A stretch of 52,123 bases of DNA from Leptospiraceae bacterium (GCA_017996175.1 JAGOHK010000022.1:1-52123); one strand, 5' to 3'; counted from the stretch's first letter, positions 32,910 to 41,768 are shown. The notes: generated by a model from the letters alone, not told the origin. A program made the numbers and translations.

Positions 32910-34406
32910 ATGATAAAAATATTTGGAGTTCATAAATCATTTGGGAGTCAGTTGTTATTTGATGATTTGAGTGTGGCTGTGAACCGTGGAGAAAAACTGG
33001 GGTTAGTCGGTAGAAATGGTCACGGCAAATCGACATTATTCCAAATGATATTGGGTAACGTTGAGCCTGATAAGGGAACGGTTCAAATTCCTAAGAATTA
33101 TAAAATTGGTCATCTAGATCAACATTTAAAATTTACAAAGCCAACTGTGCTCGAAGAATGCTCTCTCGGTCTTCCTGAGGGCGAAGAGTATGAAACCTGG
33201 CAGGTGGAAAAAATTCTTTCTGGTCTTGGTTTTTCGGAAGCGGATATGGAGAGAAACCCGAACGAATTTTCCGGTGGTTATCAGATTCGAATGAACCTTG
33301 CCAAACTTCTTGTATCAAGACCAGATATGCTAATGCTCGATGAGCCAAACAACTACTTGGATATTGTGACGATTCGTTGGCTTGAAGAATTTTTACGCGA
33401 GTGGGAGGGGGAGATAATCCTTGTTACCCACGATAGAAGTTTTATGGATTCTGTAGTCACGCATGTAGTTGCAATTCACCGCACCAAGGCAATTAAAATT
33501 CAAGGCGATACCGAAAAACTTTACACACAGATCAATGAAGCAGAGGAGCTTTACGAAAAAACTCGTCTGAATGAAGCAAAGAAACGCAAACAAGAAGAAA
33601 TATTTATCGCCAAGTTTAAGGCTAAGGCAAGTTTTGCGAGCCGAACCCAGTCGCGTGTAAAGAAGTTAGAAAAACAAGGAGAAATGAAAGCGTTAGACGT
33701 AATTGAAGACTTGGATTTATTTTTTAACGCAGCTCCGTTTGGGGCGAGTCAAATGCTTTCTGCGGAAAGTGTTTCTTTTTCTTATACAGGCTCTGCTCCT
33801 TTTTTAGTAGAAGATTTTTCGATTAGTGTAGGCAAGAGAGATAGAATTTGTATCATTGGAAAAAACGGGAAAGGTAAATCTACCCTTCTAAAAGTTTTAG
33901 CTGGTGAATTACAACCAGTATCCGGTAAAGTAAGTAAACATCCTTCATTGAAAGAAGGTTATTTCGGACAAACTAACAAACTCGATATGGATGATAGTAA
34001 TACAGTCGTTGAAGAAATCAAAAGTGCAGATAAGTCATGTACAGAAAGCATTGCCCGCAATATCGCAGGTGGGCTTATGTTTTCGGGTGATACTGCGCTC
34101 AAAAAAATCAAGGTCTTATCAGGTGGTGAAAAAAGTCGTGTGCTTTTAGGGAAAATACTTGTTACCCCCTCAAATTTATTATTTCTAGATGAGCCAACAA
34201 ATCACTTGGATATGCAATCTTGTGATTCCCTCATTGAAGCAATCGATCAGTTTGATGGTTCTGTCATCATGGTTTCCCACAACGAAATGCATTTACGAGC
34301 AGTTGCTACAAAACTAATCGTATTTGATAATAATACAATTTCTACTTATGATGGCGGGTATGACGACTTCCTTTCTGACGTTGGTTGGTCGGATGAGGAT
34401 ATTTAG
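32910..34406 (+). CDS. ABC-F family ATPase
   Basis: A 498-residue soluble protein with two ABC domains and no membrane part. The first has GRNGHGKST (residues ~36-44), signature [15 protein letters not shown] and Walker [13 protein letters not shown]; the second has GKNGKGKST and [16 protein letters not shown] with [11 protein letters not shown] charged linker of about 80 residues (roughly 205-270, [19 protein letters not shown]) lies between. ABC-F proteins act on the ribosome as translation factors or in antibiotic protection; the subtype cannot be told. It starts at ATG 32910, divergent from the HigB gene. Confidence 0.88.
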   Translation: MIKIFGVHKSFGSQLLFDDLSVAVNRGEKLGLVGRNGHGKSTLFQMILGNVEPDKGTVQIPKNYKIGHLDQHLKFTKPTVLEECSLGLPEGEEYETWQVEKILSGLGFSEADMERNPNEFSGGYQIRMNLAKLLVSRPDMLMLDEPNNYLDIVTIRWLEEFLREWEGEIILVTHDRSFMDSVVTHVVAIHRTKAIKIQGDTEKLYTQINEAEELYEKTRLNEAKKRKQEEIFIAKFKAKASFASRTQSRVKKLEKQGEMKALDVIEDLDLFFNAAPFGASQMLSAESVSFSYTGSAPFLVEDFSISVGKRDRICIIGKNGKGKSTLLKVLAGELQPVSGKVSKHPSLKEGYFGQTNKLDMDDSNTVVEEIKSADKSCTESIARNIAGGLMFSGDTALKKIKVLSGGEKSRVLLGKILVTPSNLLFLDEPTNHLDMQSCDSLIEAIDQFDGSVIMVSHNEMHLRAVATKLIVFDNNTISTYDGGYDDFLSDVGWSDEDI

Positions 34407-34463
34407 GGGATAACTAAAATTAGGCGATAAGTAATGCTATCGCGTCAAGAGAAAACCGAGTAA

Positions 34464-34589
34464 AGAATACCACCGATTAACACTGATAAAAGAACGATAA
34501 AAAAGGATACGGATTCAGACTGAATGGAGAATATTCAAAGTCAATCCTATCTTTTATCGGTGTTCATCGTCCCTATCGGTGGTAATCTT
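34464..34589. repeat. MITE-like palindromic element, copy 2
   Basis: This is related to the element at 27101-27271: left arm around 34464-34489 (ATACCACCGAT), right arm 34554-34589 with a nine-base insertion (TCCCTATCG) inside it. Similar sequence continues to about 34625. The inside is shorter and differs. The 233-base gap 34407-34639 also has a small hairpin (GCGATA...TATCGC) at 34424-34443 just after the ABC-F gene. Confidence 0.65.
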
Positions 34590-34639
34590 GAAATATTTTT
34601 CTTAATCGCAAAGCATTGAGCAGATGAGGTTTTTAAACA

Positions 34640-35371
34640 TTAATCGCTCGATCTTAATTTAGAAAGTAATCGTAATATTTCTAGATAGAGCCAAACGAGA
34701 GTAACCATCAGAGCAAATGCTCCGTACCATTCCATATACTTAGGTGCACCGTTAGCCGCACCGCTTTCAATAAAATCAAAGTCGAGAATTAAGCTAAACG
34801 CAGCTATTCCAACAACCACAAGGGAAAAACCTATCCCGATTAATCCGCTTCCATGAATGTAAGGGATTCGAACTCCGAAAAAACTCAAAACAAATGTAAT
34901 TAAATACACAACACCAATAGATGCAGTGGCTACGAACATTATGCTGCGAAATTTTTCCGTTACTTGGATCACTCTGGCTTTGTATAAAAAAAGCATCGTT
35001 GCCATTGCGGCTACCGTCAGAGAAACTGCTTGCACTGCTATACCTGGAAAAAGTGTTTCAAAGTAAGAGGAAATTCCACCTAGAAATAATCCTTCCGCTA
35101 AAGCATATACAGGTGCAAGAAAGGCTGACCATTCTGATTTGAACACAAGGATAAGTGCGATTACAAATCCAGAAATAGCACCACCGATCATAAGGGGGTA
35201 GGCGGACTCCATTCCAGCCGTCCTGACCATCTGCCAAGTGTAACTGGCTGTAAGTAAGGCGAGAACTAATAAGGCAAACGCTTTATTGGTAGTTCCCTCG
35301 ATTGTCATTCGTTGTGTTCCAACTGCGGAACGGTTTGCAAATAGATTTTCTGTTAATGCAGGGTTACTCAT
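34640..35371 (-). CDS. Bax inhibitor-1/YccA-like membrane protein
   Basis: A 243-residue protein with seven predicted membrane helices, preceded by a polar N-terminus (NLFANRSAVGTQRMTIEGT). The sixth and seventh helices contain LILDFDFIESGAANGAPKYM and WYGAFALMVTLVWLYLEILR, the signature of the Bax1-I/YccA family (Asp-containing pore region and terminal basic tail LLSKLRSSD). Bacterial members are pH-sensitive calcium leak channels or modulators of FtsH; which applies is unknown. It appears to be a single gene. Confidence 0.82.
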   Translation of the reverse strand: MSNPALTENLFANRSAVGTQRMTIEGTTNKAFALLVLALLTASYTWQMVRTAGMESAYPLMIGGAISGFVIALILVFKSEWSAFLAPVYALAEGLFLGGISSYFETLFPGIAVQAVSLTVAAMATMLFLYKARVIQVTEKFRSIMFVATASIGVVYLITFVLSFFGVRIPYIHGSGLIGIGFSLVVVGIAAFSLILDFDFIESGAANGAPKYMEWYGAFALMVTLVWLYLEILRLLSKLRSSD

Positions 35372-35472
35372 TGTTTATTCCTCTCTTAAATTTGATATGA
35401 CTGATGAAAATGTTTATTCCTATTCTCTGAATCCTAATGGAATTAAGCAACAAAAATTATTTTTTATGAATA

Positions 35473-35631
35473 ACTCACCTTATGCAAGGTGAGCCCAGCG
35501 TCCACTTGAGGTTTGCACCTAGCGGTGGGCTCGCTGCCGCGGGCTATTGAATTTATTAATTCATTAGCATTCTCTAATATTCTCAAAATCATCTTTGGCT
35601 CCTTAAATTATCAATTTTGCGTAAGGTGAGT
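35473..35631. repeat. Palindromic element with 15-bp terminal inverted repeats
   Basis: ACTCACCTTATGCAA (35473-35487) and TTGCGTAAGGTGAGT (35617-35631) are inverted copies with one mismatch, 129 bases apart. The left end also forms a tight hairpin, CTCACCTT-ATGC-AAGGTGAG. Inside is a GC-rich block (35491-35545) with another imperfect dyad (GAGCCCAGCG and CGGTGGGCTC). No ORF is present. It has the layout of a small non-autonomous element in the 465-base gap 35372-35836. Confidence 0.55.
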
Positions 35632-35723
35632 GAATAATATTTAAAAAATTACCATCCTCACAAAAAAGTGCTACTATTTTCTTGGGAGAATTTTGACACG
35701 GGCGCTTAGAGCCTTGCAAATCT

Positions 35724-35827
35724 AGCAGGGTTCTATCGTATCGGATAGATATTTTTTTGACTTATCCGATACGATACAAACCTGCTTGACTAGATATCGG
35801 ATAGGTTTAAAATTGACTCATCCGATA
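35724..35827 (+). promoter_or_regulatory. Operator-like array upstream of fic
   Basis: Two dyads lie directly before the Fic gene. The first pairs TATCGTATCGGATA (35734-35747) with TATCCGATACGATA (35763-35776) exactly, and the match extends outward to 24-base arms (35724-35747 and 35763-35786) with two mismatches. The second pairs TATCGGAT (35795-35802) with ATCCGATA (35820-35827). In addition, 35757-35779 and 35813-35835 are direct repeats with one mismatch in 23; each starts TTGACT, which could serve as a -35 box. The last repeat ends one base before the ATG, leaving no room for a normal ribosome-binding site. Confidence 0.7.
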
Positions 35828-35836
35828 CGATACAAC

Positions 35837-36757
35837 ATGAAACCCAAACTACTTAAAAGTCTGATTGGCAAAAAAAAAGAATTAGATAAATACCGACCAC
35901 TGGACAAGGCGATTGTCAATCGTTTGCGCGAACAGTTTCTAGTTGAGTGGACGTATAATTCCAATGCTATTGAAGGAAATACTCTTACTCTCCAAGAAAC
36001 GGAACTTGTTTTACGAAATGGAATTACTGTTGGAAATAAAAGTTTAAATGAGCACTTTGAAGTAATTAATCATAAAGCAGGCATTGACTTTATCTACAAA
36101 GCAATCCAGAAGAAAGTCAAATTTAGCAAAACGTTTATTTTGAATTTGCATGAACTAATTCTTACCAAAATCAATGATGAAAATGCAGGAGTTTTTAGAA
36201 GAACACAAGTTCGAATTCTGGGATCAAGGCATATTCCTCCAAATCCTCTCAAGATTAATTCGCTCATAGAAGATATGGTTAGTTGGTACTATGAAAACTA
36301 TTCAAAATTATCCGTCCCTGAACTGGCAGCTTGGATTCATTTTAAGTTTGTGCATATCCATCCATTCATAGATGGAAATGGTCGTACGGCAAGACTCATT
36401 ATGAACTTAGTTTTAATCCAACACGGTTATCCTCCGGCAGTGATTTTATATTTAGATAGAAAAAAATACTACCGCGTTTTACGAGAAGCGGATAATGGAA
36501 AAATGGATTCCTATATGGACTTTATTGGACGGGCAATTGAGAGATCTCTAATCATTTACTTACAAGCGGTTACTCCTGTTAAGCCGAACTCAAAGCAGGG
36601 ATACATTACGTTAAATGAGGCAACGAAGTATTGTGATTATTCGATGGAATATCTTTCTTTACTTGCCAGAAGAGGAAAACTTCCGGCTGTTAAATTAAAT
36701 CGAAATTGGATGACTACTAGAGAAGCTATTGAAAATTATATTCAGGAGTTGAAATAA
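35837..36757 (+). CDS. Fic-domain AMP-transferase with self-inhibitory motif and C-terminal HTH
   Basis: About 306 residues from ATG 35837; a longer frame starting inside the operator array is less likely. The N-terminal SNAIEGNTLT has the (S/T)xxxE(G/N) inhibitory motif, placing it with class II Fic proteins that carry their own inhibitor. The active site HPFIDGNGRTAR is canonical, with catalytic His and phosphate-binding Arg intact. The C-terminus (YITLNEATKYCDYSMEYLSL then ARRGKLPAVKLNRNWMTT) resembles a MerR/excisionase-type DNA-binding domain. Fic enzymes usually AMPylate proteins. It overlaps the patatin gene by one base (TAATG), and the repeated sites upstream may be bound by its own HTH. 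Confidence 0.88.
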   Translation: MKPKLLKSLIGKKKELDKYRPLDKAIVNRLREQFLVEWTYNSNAIEGNTLTLQETELVLRNGITVGNKSLNEHFEVINHKAGIDFIYKAIQKKVKFSKTFILNLHELILTKINDENAGVFRRTQVRILGSRHIPPNPLKINSLIEDMVSWYYENYSKLSVPELAAWIHFKFVHIHPFIDGNGRTARLIMNLVLIQHGYPPAVILYLDRKKYYRVLREADNGKMDSYMDFIGRAIERSLIIYLQAVTPVKPNSKQGYITLNEATKYCDYSMEYLSLLARRGKLPAVKLNRNWMTTREAIENYIQELK

Positions 36758-38163
36758 TGGAAGAACTAGATTTTAATAAAGCTACTACATACGAAGAATG
36801 GCTTACAATCGCTACTAAAATGGATACACAAGAAGACCGAATCTCTTGGCGTAAACAAGATGAGTCTGATATATTCCATTCCTCACTTTTGCGGGAGCAT
36901 ATCAATATTATGCGCGAATACCGTGCCAATAAAGAAGGGCTGAAACTAATCGACGTGGTTCAAGAAAGTCTTTCTAGGCATTCATGGGAATTAAACACTC
37001 CTGAGCTTTATAAAAAAGCCTATTCTGGAACTAAGTATATTATATCTGAATACTTTCAAGAAATCGAAAACTCAATTAATTTTATTTGTGATAATGATTT
37101 TTCGGGGATAACGGATAACGATAAACTTAAAATCTTTGAAGAAGGAAATCGAATTCATGGGAATACAGCCCTTATCCTCAGTGGGGGAGCATCCTTTGGA
37201 ATCTACCATTTGGGAGTTGTAAAAGCTTTACACGAACAAAACCTACTTCCTCGGATTATAGCTGGGTCTAGTATGGGTGCGATAGTCGCCGCCGCCGCTT
37301 GTAGTAAAACGGATGAGGAGTTGACCCGCTATTTTGCTAATCCCAAAGCGATTCATCGAGTAGCGATAAAAATGCGTGAGCCGAAAGATATACTAAGTGC
37401 CGGAACAGTGATGGATCCAAGTCAACTCATGGAACATATTGAAAGTAATATTGGAGACTTTACCTTTAAAGAAGCTTATGAAAAATCAGGAAGAACGCTA
37501 AACATATCCGTATCCGCAACAAGAAAACGCCAACGCCCAAGGGTGCTAAATCATTTTAGCACTCCTAATTTACTCATCGAACATAGTGCCCTTGCTTCCT
37601 GTGCCCTTCCCGGAATTTTTCCACCTGTGACTCTATTGCAGAAAAATAATACAGGAGAAGTGGTTCCTTATATGGAATCGGAGACTTGGATTGATGGATC
37701 TGTGCACTTAGATGTACCTATGCAACGAATAATAAGGCTACACAATGTTAGCCGATCTATCGTCTCACAAGCGAATCCCCACGTAATTCCTTTTGTAGTA
37801 GAGGAAAAAAAACAAGGATTGTTTCCTTTTATGCAAGACTTAATTTCTTCCACTTTACAAGCTCCCCTACTTAAGTTTATGGACTTAGGAGTGGAACTAT
37901 CAGAAAAAATGCCTTGGCTTTCAGTAGTTGACAAAGCTCGCTCCATGATTGACCAAGAATACAGAGGAGACATTAACATCTATTATCCGATGACTTTAGA
38001 ATCAGTTTCTAAAATTATGACCAATCCAACCCAAGAAGAGTTTGAAGATTATATTCGTAAAGGAGAACTTGCCACCTGGCCTAAAATAACCTTTATCCGC
38101 GACCAAATGCATTTGAATAAAGTGCTAGAAGGTTGTATTAAAAAGTTACAAGATAAGAAATAA
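36757..38163 (+). CDS. Patatin-like phospholipase with N-terminal DUF3336-type region
   Basis: A 468-residue lipase-like protein. The patatin domain begins near residue 130: oxyanion hole SGGASFGIYHLGV, nucleophile elbow GSSMGAI (Ser in GxSxG) and catalytic Asp in WIDGSVHLDVP, giving a full Ser-Asp dyad. The ~125 residues before it (SWRKQDESDIFHSSLLREHI...) resemble the DUF3336 segment seen in yeast TGL-type triacylglycerol lipases and bacterial relatives. There is no signal peptide, so it acts in the cytoplasm or at the membrane. Its ATG overlaps the fic stop, so the two are made from one mRNA. The lipid substrate is unknown. Confidence 0.85.
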   Translation: MEELDFNKATTYEEWLTIATKMDTQEDRISWRKQDESDIFHSSLLREHINIMREYRANKEGLKLIDVVQESLSRHSWELNTPELYKKAYSGTKYIISEYFQEIENSINFICDNDFSGITDNDKLKIFEEGNRIHGNTALILSGGASFGIYHLGVVKALHEQNLLPRIIAGSSMGAIVAAAACSKTDEELTRYFANPKAIHRVAIKMREPKDILSAGTVMDPSQLMEHIESNIGDFTFKEAYEKSGRTLNISVSATRKRQRPRVLNHFSTPNLLIEHSALASCALPGIFPPVTLLQKNNTGEVVPYMESETWIDGSVHLDVPMQRIIRLHNVSRSIVSQANPHVIPFVVEEKKQGLFPFMQDLISSTLQAPLLKFMDLGVELSEKMPWLSVVDKARSMIDQEYRGDINIYYPMTLESVSKIMTNPTQEEFEDYIRKGELATWPKITFIRDQMHLNKVLEGCIKKLQDKK

Positions 38164-38294
38164 CATAGGTATTTTCCCTAATTCTATAGGATTACGGAAA
38201 TCACCTATTGCATTTATTTTTGAAATCGTCTATTATTAAATATAGATAAGTTTTGTTTTCTCCCAAAACTTAAAAATTGAATACGAGGCTTTTT

Positions 38295-39293
38295 GTGAAA
38301 TTCTATTTATTACTGACCATTTGTACAATTTTAATTTCTTGTTCTGGAAATAAGGAAACGAATGATAAAGCTGTTTTATACCTGACGGAATTGGTAATGG
38401 CTAAACAAGAGGATAATCCCAATAAACCGTTATCCTCCTTGTCGACTAGGAATAAAATTATGAATCAAATGGGCATGGATGGTTCCCAAAAAGAACCGGA
38501 AGAAAATTCATCCGATTGTTCCAATTTAAAATGTAAATTTCAATTTAGATTAGACTATAAACAATTTCTTCAACTAAAGTATCACTATAAAAAAGAAATT
38601 GTGTATTACTCTGACTTGAACGGATACTATTATTTTACCTTTAATCCTAAAAACCAAAAATTTGATCTACAAGTTCGTGTAAATTTTAAACCACTTTCTT
38701 TTGAAGGACAAATCTTTGAAACAAATATTGATCTAGAAACACAAACTGCAATTATTTACTCGAGAGCCGGTGGAAATAAAAAAAATTGGACTTATCTTCT
38801 ACCTTCATTACCCACACTTCCTGTAGTTAGGATTGGAAACCAATTACTAATTTGTACGCAAGATGGAGTTATTACTAGTTTGAATTTGGTTACGGGACAA
38901 CGAAACTGGTTTTTTTTAAGTCCAGGCGCTATACTTATTCAACCAGTGAATTATAATAATCGCATTATTGTATTTGACGATAGTGGAAATATGTTTTGGT
39001 TAGATGCAGATACTGGTTCATTGCGTCACAAGTATTTGTTAGAGGAAATGCCTGTCCCGAGTCCAGTTTTAAAAAATAATATTTTATTAGTAGCGAATAC
39101 TCGTGGTTATCTCCATGCAATTAGAATGTCAGATGCAACTTCCACTTGGAGAGATCATTCGCTTATGGGGACAGTTGAATCGATTAACGATTCTGAGTCA
39201 GGTTTTATTGTTCATGGAAACGCTAGTAGTGCTTTGTTCAGTTATCATAATGGGTCTAAACAAAAAGTTCTAGCTAGAAACACTCAGGAATAA
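38295..39293 (+). CDS. Lipoprotein with PQQ-like beta-propeller
   Basis: The start preferred is GTG 38295, preceded by GAGG; it gives a clean lipoprotein signal (KFYLLLTICTILISCSGNK, Cys at ~17). A TTG six codons upstream lacks a ribosome-binding site. The ~332-residue product has a low-complexity N-terminal part and a C-terminal propeller of PQQ/BamB type: TSLNLVTGQRNWFFLSPGA, MFWLDADTGSLRHKYLL and YLHAIRMSDATSTWRDH are successive blades. It is probably attached to the outer membrane's inner face. It is 12 bases upstream of tgt and may be co-transcribed. Confidence 0.65.
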   Translation: MKFYLLLTICTILISCSGNKETNDKAVLYLTELVMAKQEDNPNKPLSSLSTRNKIMNQMGMDGSQKEPEENSSDCSNLKCKFQFRLDYKQFLQLKYHYKKEIVYYSDLNGYYYFTFNPKNQKFDLQVRVNFKPLSFEGQIFETNIDLETQTAIIYSRAGGNKKNWTYLLPSLPTLPVVRIGNQLLICTQDGVITSLNLVTGQRNWFFLSPGAILIQPVNYNNRIIVFDDSGNMFWLDADTGSLRHKYLLEEMPVPSPVLKNNILLVANTRGYLHAIRMSDATSTWRDHSLMGTVESINDSESGFIVHGNASSALFSYHNGSKQKVLARNTQE

Positions 39294-39305
39294 ATCATAT
39301 ACAAA

Positions 39306-41360
39306 ATGTCCCGATTAAATTTTAAACTTGAAGCAGAGGCAAATGGAAGTAAGGCGCGAGTTGGTAGATTTACTACACTGCATGGAGAAGTGCTTACACC
39401 TATTTTTATGCCAGTGGGAACACAGGCAACTGTAAAGTCACAAAATGTAGATACGCTGAAAGCGATGGGATCACGTGTTCTACTGGCTAATACGTATCAT
39501 CTGCTACTTCGACCAGGTGTGGAAGTATTTCGTAAATTCGGGGGAATTCATAAGTTTATGAACTGGGATTTACCTGTGTTAACTGATTCCGGTGGATTTC
39601 AAATTTTTAGCCTTCCCAATTCGCGCAATCTTACGGAAGAAGGGGCAGTATTTAGAAGTTATGTAGATGGACGAAATATTTTGCTCTCACCTGAACTCAG
39701 TATTGAAACGCAAAAAGCAATCAACTCTGACATTATGATGGTGCTCGATCAGTGTGTTCCGTCTACTGTAGAGTATGCGCTTGCTAAGTCTGCTATGGAA
39801 TTGACATATCGCTGGGCAAAACGTAGCTTAGCCGCAAGAGGAGATTCGCCACAGTCACTATTTGGAATAGTACAGGGTGCCTGTTTTCAAGACTTACGCA
39901 AACAAAGTGCGGATATGTTAACTAGTTTACCGTTTGATGGATTTGCAATTGGGGGACTTGCTGTTGGCGAGACCAAGGACGAAAGAAATGATTTTTGTGA
40001 GTTGTCTGCTTCTTTACTTCCTAAAAATTTACCACGATACCTAATGGGTGTGGGAACGCCGATTGACTTACTCGAAGCAGTTCATCGTGGGGTAGATATG
40101 TTTGACTGTATCTTGCCGGTTGAGCAAGCACAACGCGGAGTTGCTTTTACCAGTATTGGAAAGTTGCAAATGCGTAGAGGTATATATAAATTAGACGATA
40201 CACCTTTGGATCCAAATTGTTCTTGTCCTTGTTGTTCAAGTTATTCTCGTTCTTACTTACACCATCTAACTAAAGCAAATGAAATTTTAGGTTGGCAGTT
40301 AATGGCAATTCACAATCTAGGTTTCTATCACCGGCTAATGGCGGATATGCGAAATGCTATTTTGAATGATACATTTGCCTCTTTTTATAAAACCAAGAAA
40401 GAAGAATTAATACAAAGGGATGGAGTTCATCCTTCTTTACTAAACCCCCTTTCGCAAAGGGGGGCAGGGGGGATTAAAATTTCTCGTGCCGCGAAACGCA
40501 AACGTTTAGGGGATTATGAAATTATAGAGAGTGAAAAGGGATACTTTAGTGTGCGTCAAAAGAGTTCAGGGGAAGTTATGCATTCAGTAAGTAATCCGAC
40601 AGAAGAAGCAAACGAACTTTATATCAAACAATCGAATCTTTCCGAAAGACTAATCGCGATTAACCATTCAACTGAGATTGAAAATATCGAACCTTTTGTA
40701 ATTTGGGATGTCGGACTTGGTGCGGCCACTAATGCTATGGCGGCAATTCATTGTTTTGAATCTATTGAAAATCCAAGACCTATGCAACTCATTAGTTTTG
40801 AATCCGACTTGGATCCTTTAAAATTAGCAATTAAGAATGCAGTATGTTTTCCTCATTTGCATCACAAGGCTCCAAGTAAATTATTGGAAAGTGGAACTTG
40901 GAAATCTGAATCAAATAAACTTAGTTGGAATTTAGTCTTTGGAGATTTTGCCGAAAACTTTTTTTCTCAAAAAATTCCTGACTTGATTTTTTATGATCCA
41001 TTTTCTTTTAAAACAGATACACTCCTATGGAAGGCTGATTTTTTTGAAAAACTTTATTTATATATAAATTCTTCTGATAAACTAATTAGACTTTACACAT
41101 ACTCTGCGTCAACTGCTGTTCGTTCTGCATTTTTATATGCAGGATTTTGGGTAGGGAAGGGAGTTGGAATTGGACCGAAATCTGATACAACCATTGCCTA
41201 TACATGTATTCCCGATACTGCTTTGGAACAATCCAATTTATTATCCAAGGAGTGGTTATTTCGTCGAGAAAAGAGTTATGCTCGTTATCCGCAAGATTTA
41301 GAAGAAGAAAAAAAAATAAATTGGGAAAGTAGGATTCTCAACCATCCCCAGTTTACATGA
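39306..41360 (+). CDS. tgt: tRNA-guanine transglycosylase fused to an MnmC-like methyltransferase domain
   Basis: A 684-residue fusion. Residues 1-~375 are a complete Tgt, which swaps guanine 34 for a queuosine precursor in GU(N) anticodon tRNAs: general base Asp94 in TDSGGFQIFS, GGLAVGE, nucleophile Asp267 in FDCILP, and the zinc site CSCPCC plus a later His. Residues ~392-684 look like a DUF752/MnmC-type SAM-dependent domain: WDVGLGAATNAMA (SAM loop), DLIFYDPFSF and VGKGVGIGPKSD. MnmC acts at the same wobble position on U34, so both halves modify base 34. The linker (residues 378-391, LLNPLSQRGAGGIK) is encoded by a palindromic repeat. The second activity is inferred. Confidence 0.85.
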   Translation: MSRLNFKLEAEANGSKARVGRFTTLHGEVLTPIFMPVGTQATVKSQNVDTLKAMGSRVLLANTYHLLLRPGVEVFRKFGGIHKFMNWDLPVLTDSGGFQIFSLPNSRNLTEEGAVFRSYVDGRNILLSPELSIETQKAINSDIMMVLDQCVPSTVEYALAKSAMELTYRWAKRSLAARGDSPQSLFGIVQGACFQDLRKQSADMLTSLPFDGFAIGGLAVGETKDERNDFCELSASLLPKNLPRYLMGVGTPIDLLEAVHRGVDMFDCILPVEQAQRGVAFTSIGKLQMRRGIYKLDDTPLDPNCSCPCCSSYSRSYLHHLTKANEILGWQLMAIHNLGFYHRLMADMRNAILNDTFASFYKTKKEELIQRDGVHPSLLNPLSQRGAGGIKISRAAKRKRLGDYEIIESEKGYFSVRQKSSGEVMHSVSNPTEEANELYIKQSNLSERLIAINHSTEIENIEPFVIWDVGLGAATNAMAAIHCFESIENPRPMQLISFESDLDPLKLAIKNAVCFPHLHHKAPSKLLESGTWKSESNKLSWNLVFGDFAENFFSQKIPDLIFYDPFSFKTDTLLWKADFFEKLYLYINSSDKLIRLYTYSASTAVRSAFLYAGFWVGKGVGIGPKSDTTIAYTCIPDTALEQSNLLSKEWLFRREKSYARYPQDLEEEKKINWESRILNHPQFT
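40440..40478. repeat. Short palindromic repeat inside tgt
   Basis: AACCCCCTTTCGC and CAAAGGGGGG pair (stem CCCCCTTT/AAAGGGGG around CGC), followed by CAGGGGGGATT. The block is GC-rich compared with the gene around it and reads in frame as the linker between the two domains of the fusion. It resembles the short C/G-run repeats scattered in many bacterial genomes. Only this copy was found here. Confidence 0.6.
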
Positions 41361-41462
41361 TAATAATCATAACTTAGTTTGTTAATTTCGCCCTAAAAGA
41401 AAATATGTTTTTACTTGACGTGTAAGGTTTTCGGAAAAAACTAATAAGTGAGGAGAAAGAAA

Positions 41463-41750
41463 ATGAAAATCAAATATACATGGAAACATTTAGATAGATC
41501 TGAAGCTACCGAAACTTACGCAAATGAAAAATTGGGTAGACTCAAAAAATATGTTCATGAAGTAAACAAAGCAGAAGTGAGCTTTGAAAAAATACATGGC
41601 AGCATCACTGCTACTTTTAATCTTCATGCAGATAAAGTAGATTTTAACGCTCATAATACTGACAAAGAAATTCATGCTTGCATTGATGGAATCGAAGACA
41701 AACTAGAAAAACAACTCAGCCATCACCACGATAAAAAATCTAAACACTAA
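41463..41750 (+). CDS. hpf: Ribosome hibernation-promoting factor (HPF/YfiA, short form)
   Basis: 95 residues from ATG 41463, with AGGAGA at 41451-41456 deciding against the GTG five codons upstream. KYTWKHLDRSEATETYANEK, LKKYVHEVNKAEVSFEK, HADKVDFNAHNTDKEIHACI and the His/Lys-rich tail (HHHDKKSKH) are typical of the short HPF/YfiA family. It binds idle 30S/70S ribosomes in slow growth. There is no long-form dimerisation domain. It is a single gene ending at a strong bidirectional terminator. Confidence 0.85.
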   Translation: MKIKYTWKHLDRSEATETYANEKLGRLKKYVHEVNKAEVSFEKIHGSITATFNLHADKVDFNAHNTDKEIHACIDGIEDKLEKQLSHHHDKKSKH

Positions 41751-41768
41751 AATTTATTTTCAAGAGAA

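Noticed and set aside
32848-33036. Minus-strand frame over the start of the ABC-F gene
   Set aside because: It lies wholly opposite a conserved ATP-binding domain and has no supporting signal.
35473-35827. CRISPR-like array from repeated TATCCGATACGATA and ACTCACCTTA units
   Set aside because: Only a few copies occur, spacing is irregular and orientations alternate; no cas genes are present. Dyads and a palindromic element explain it better.
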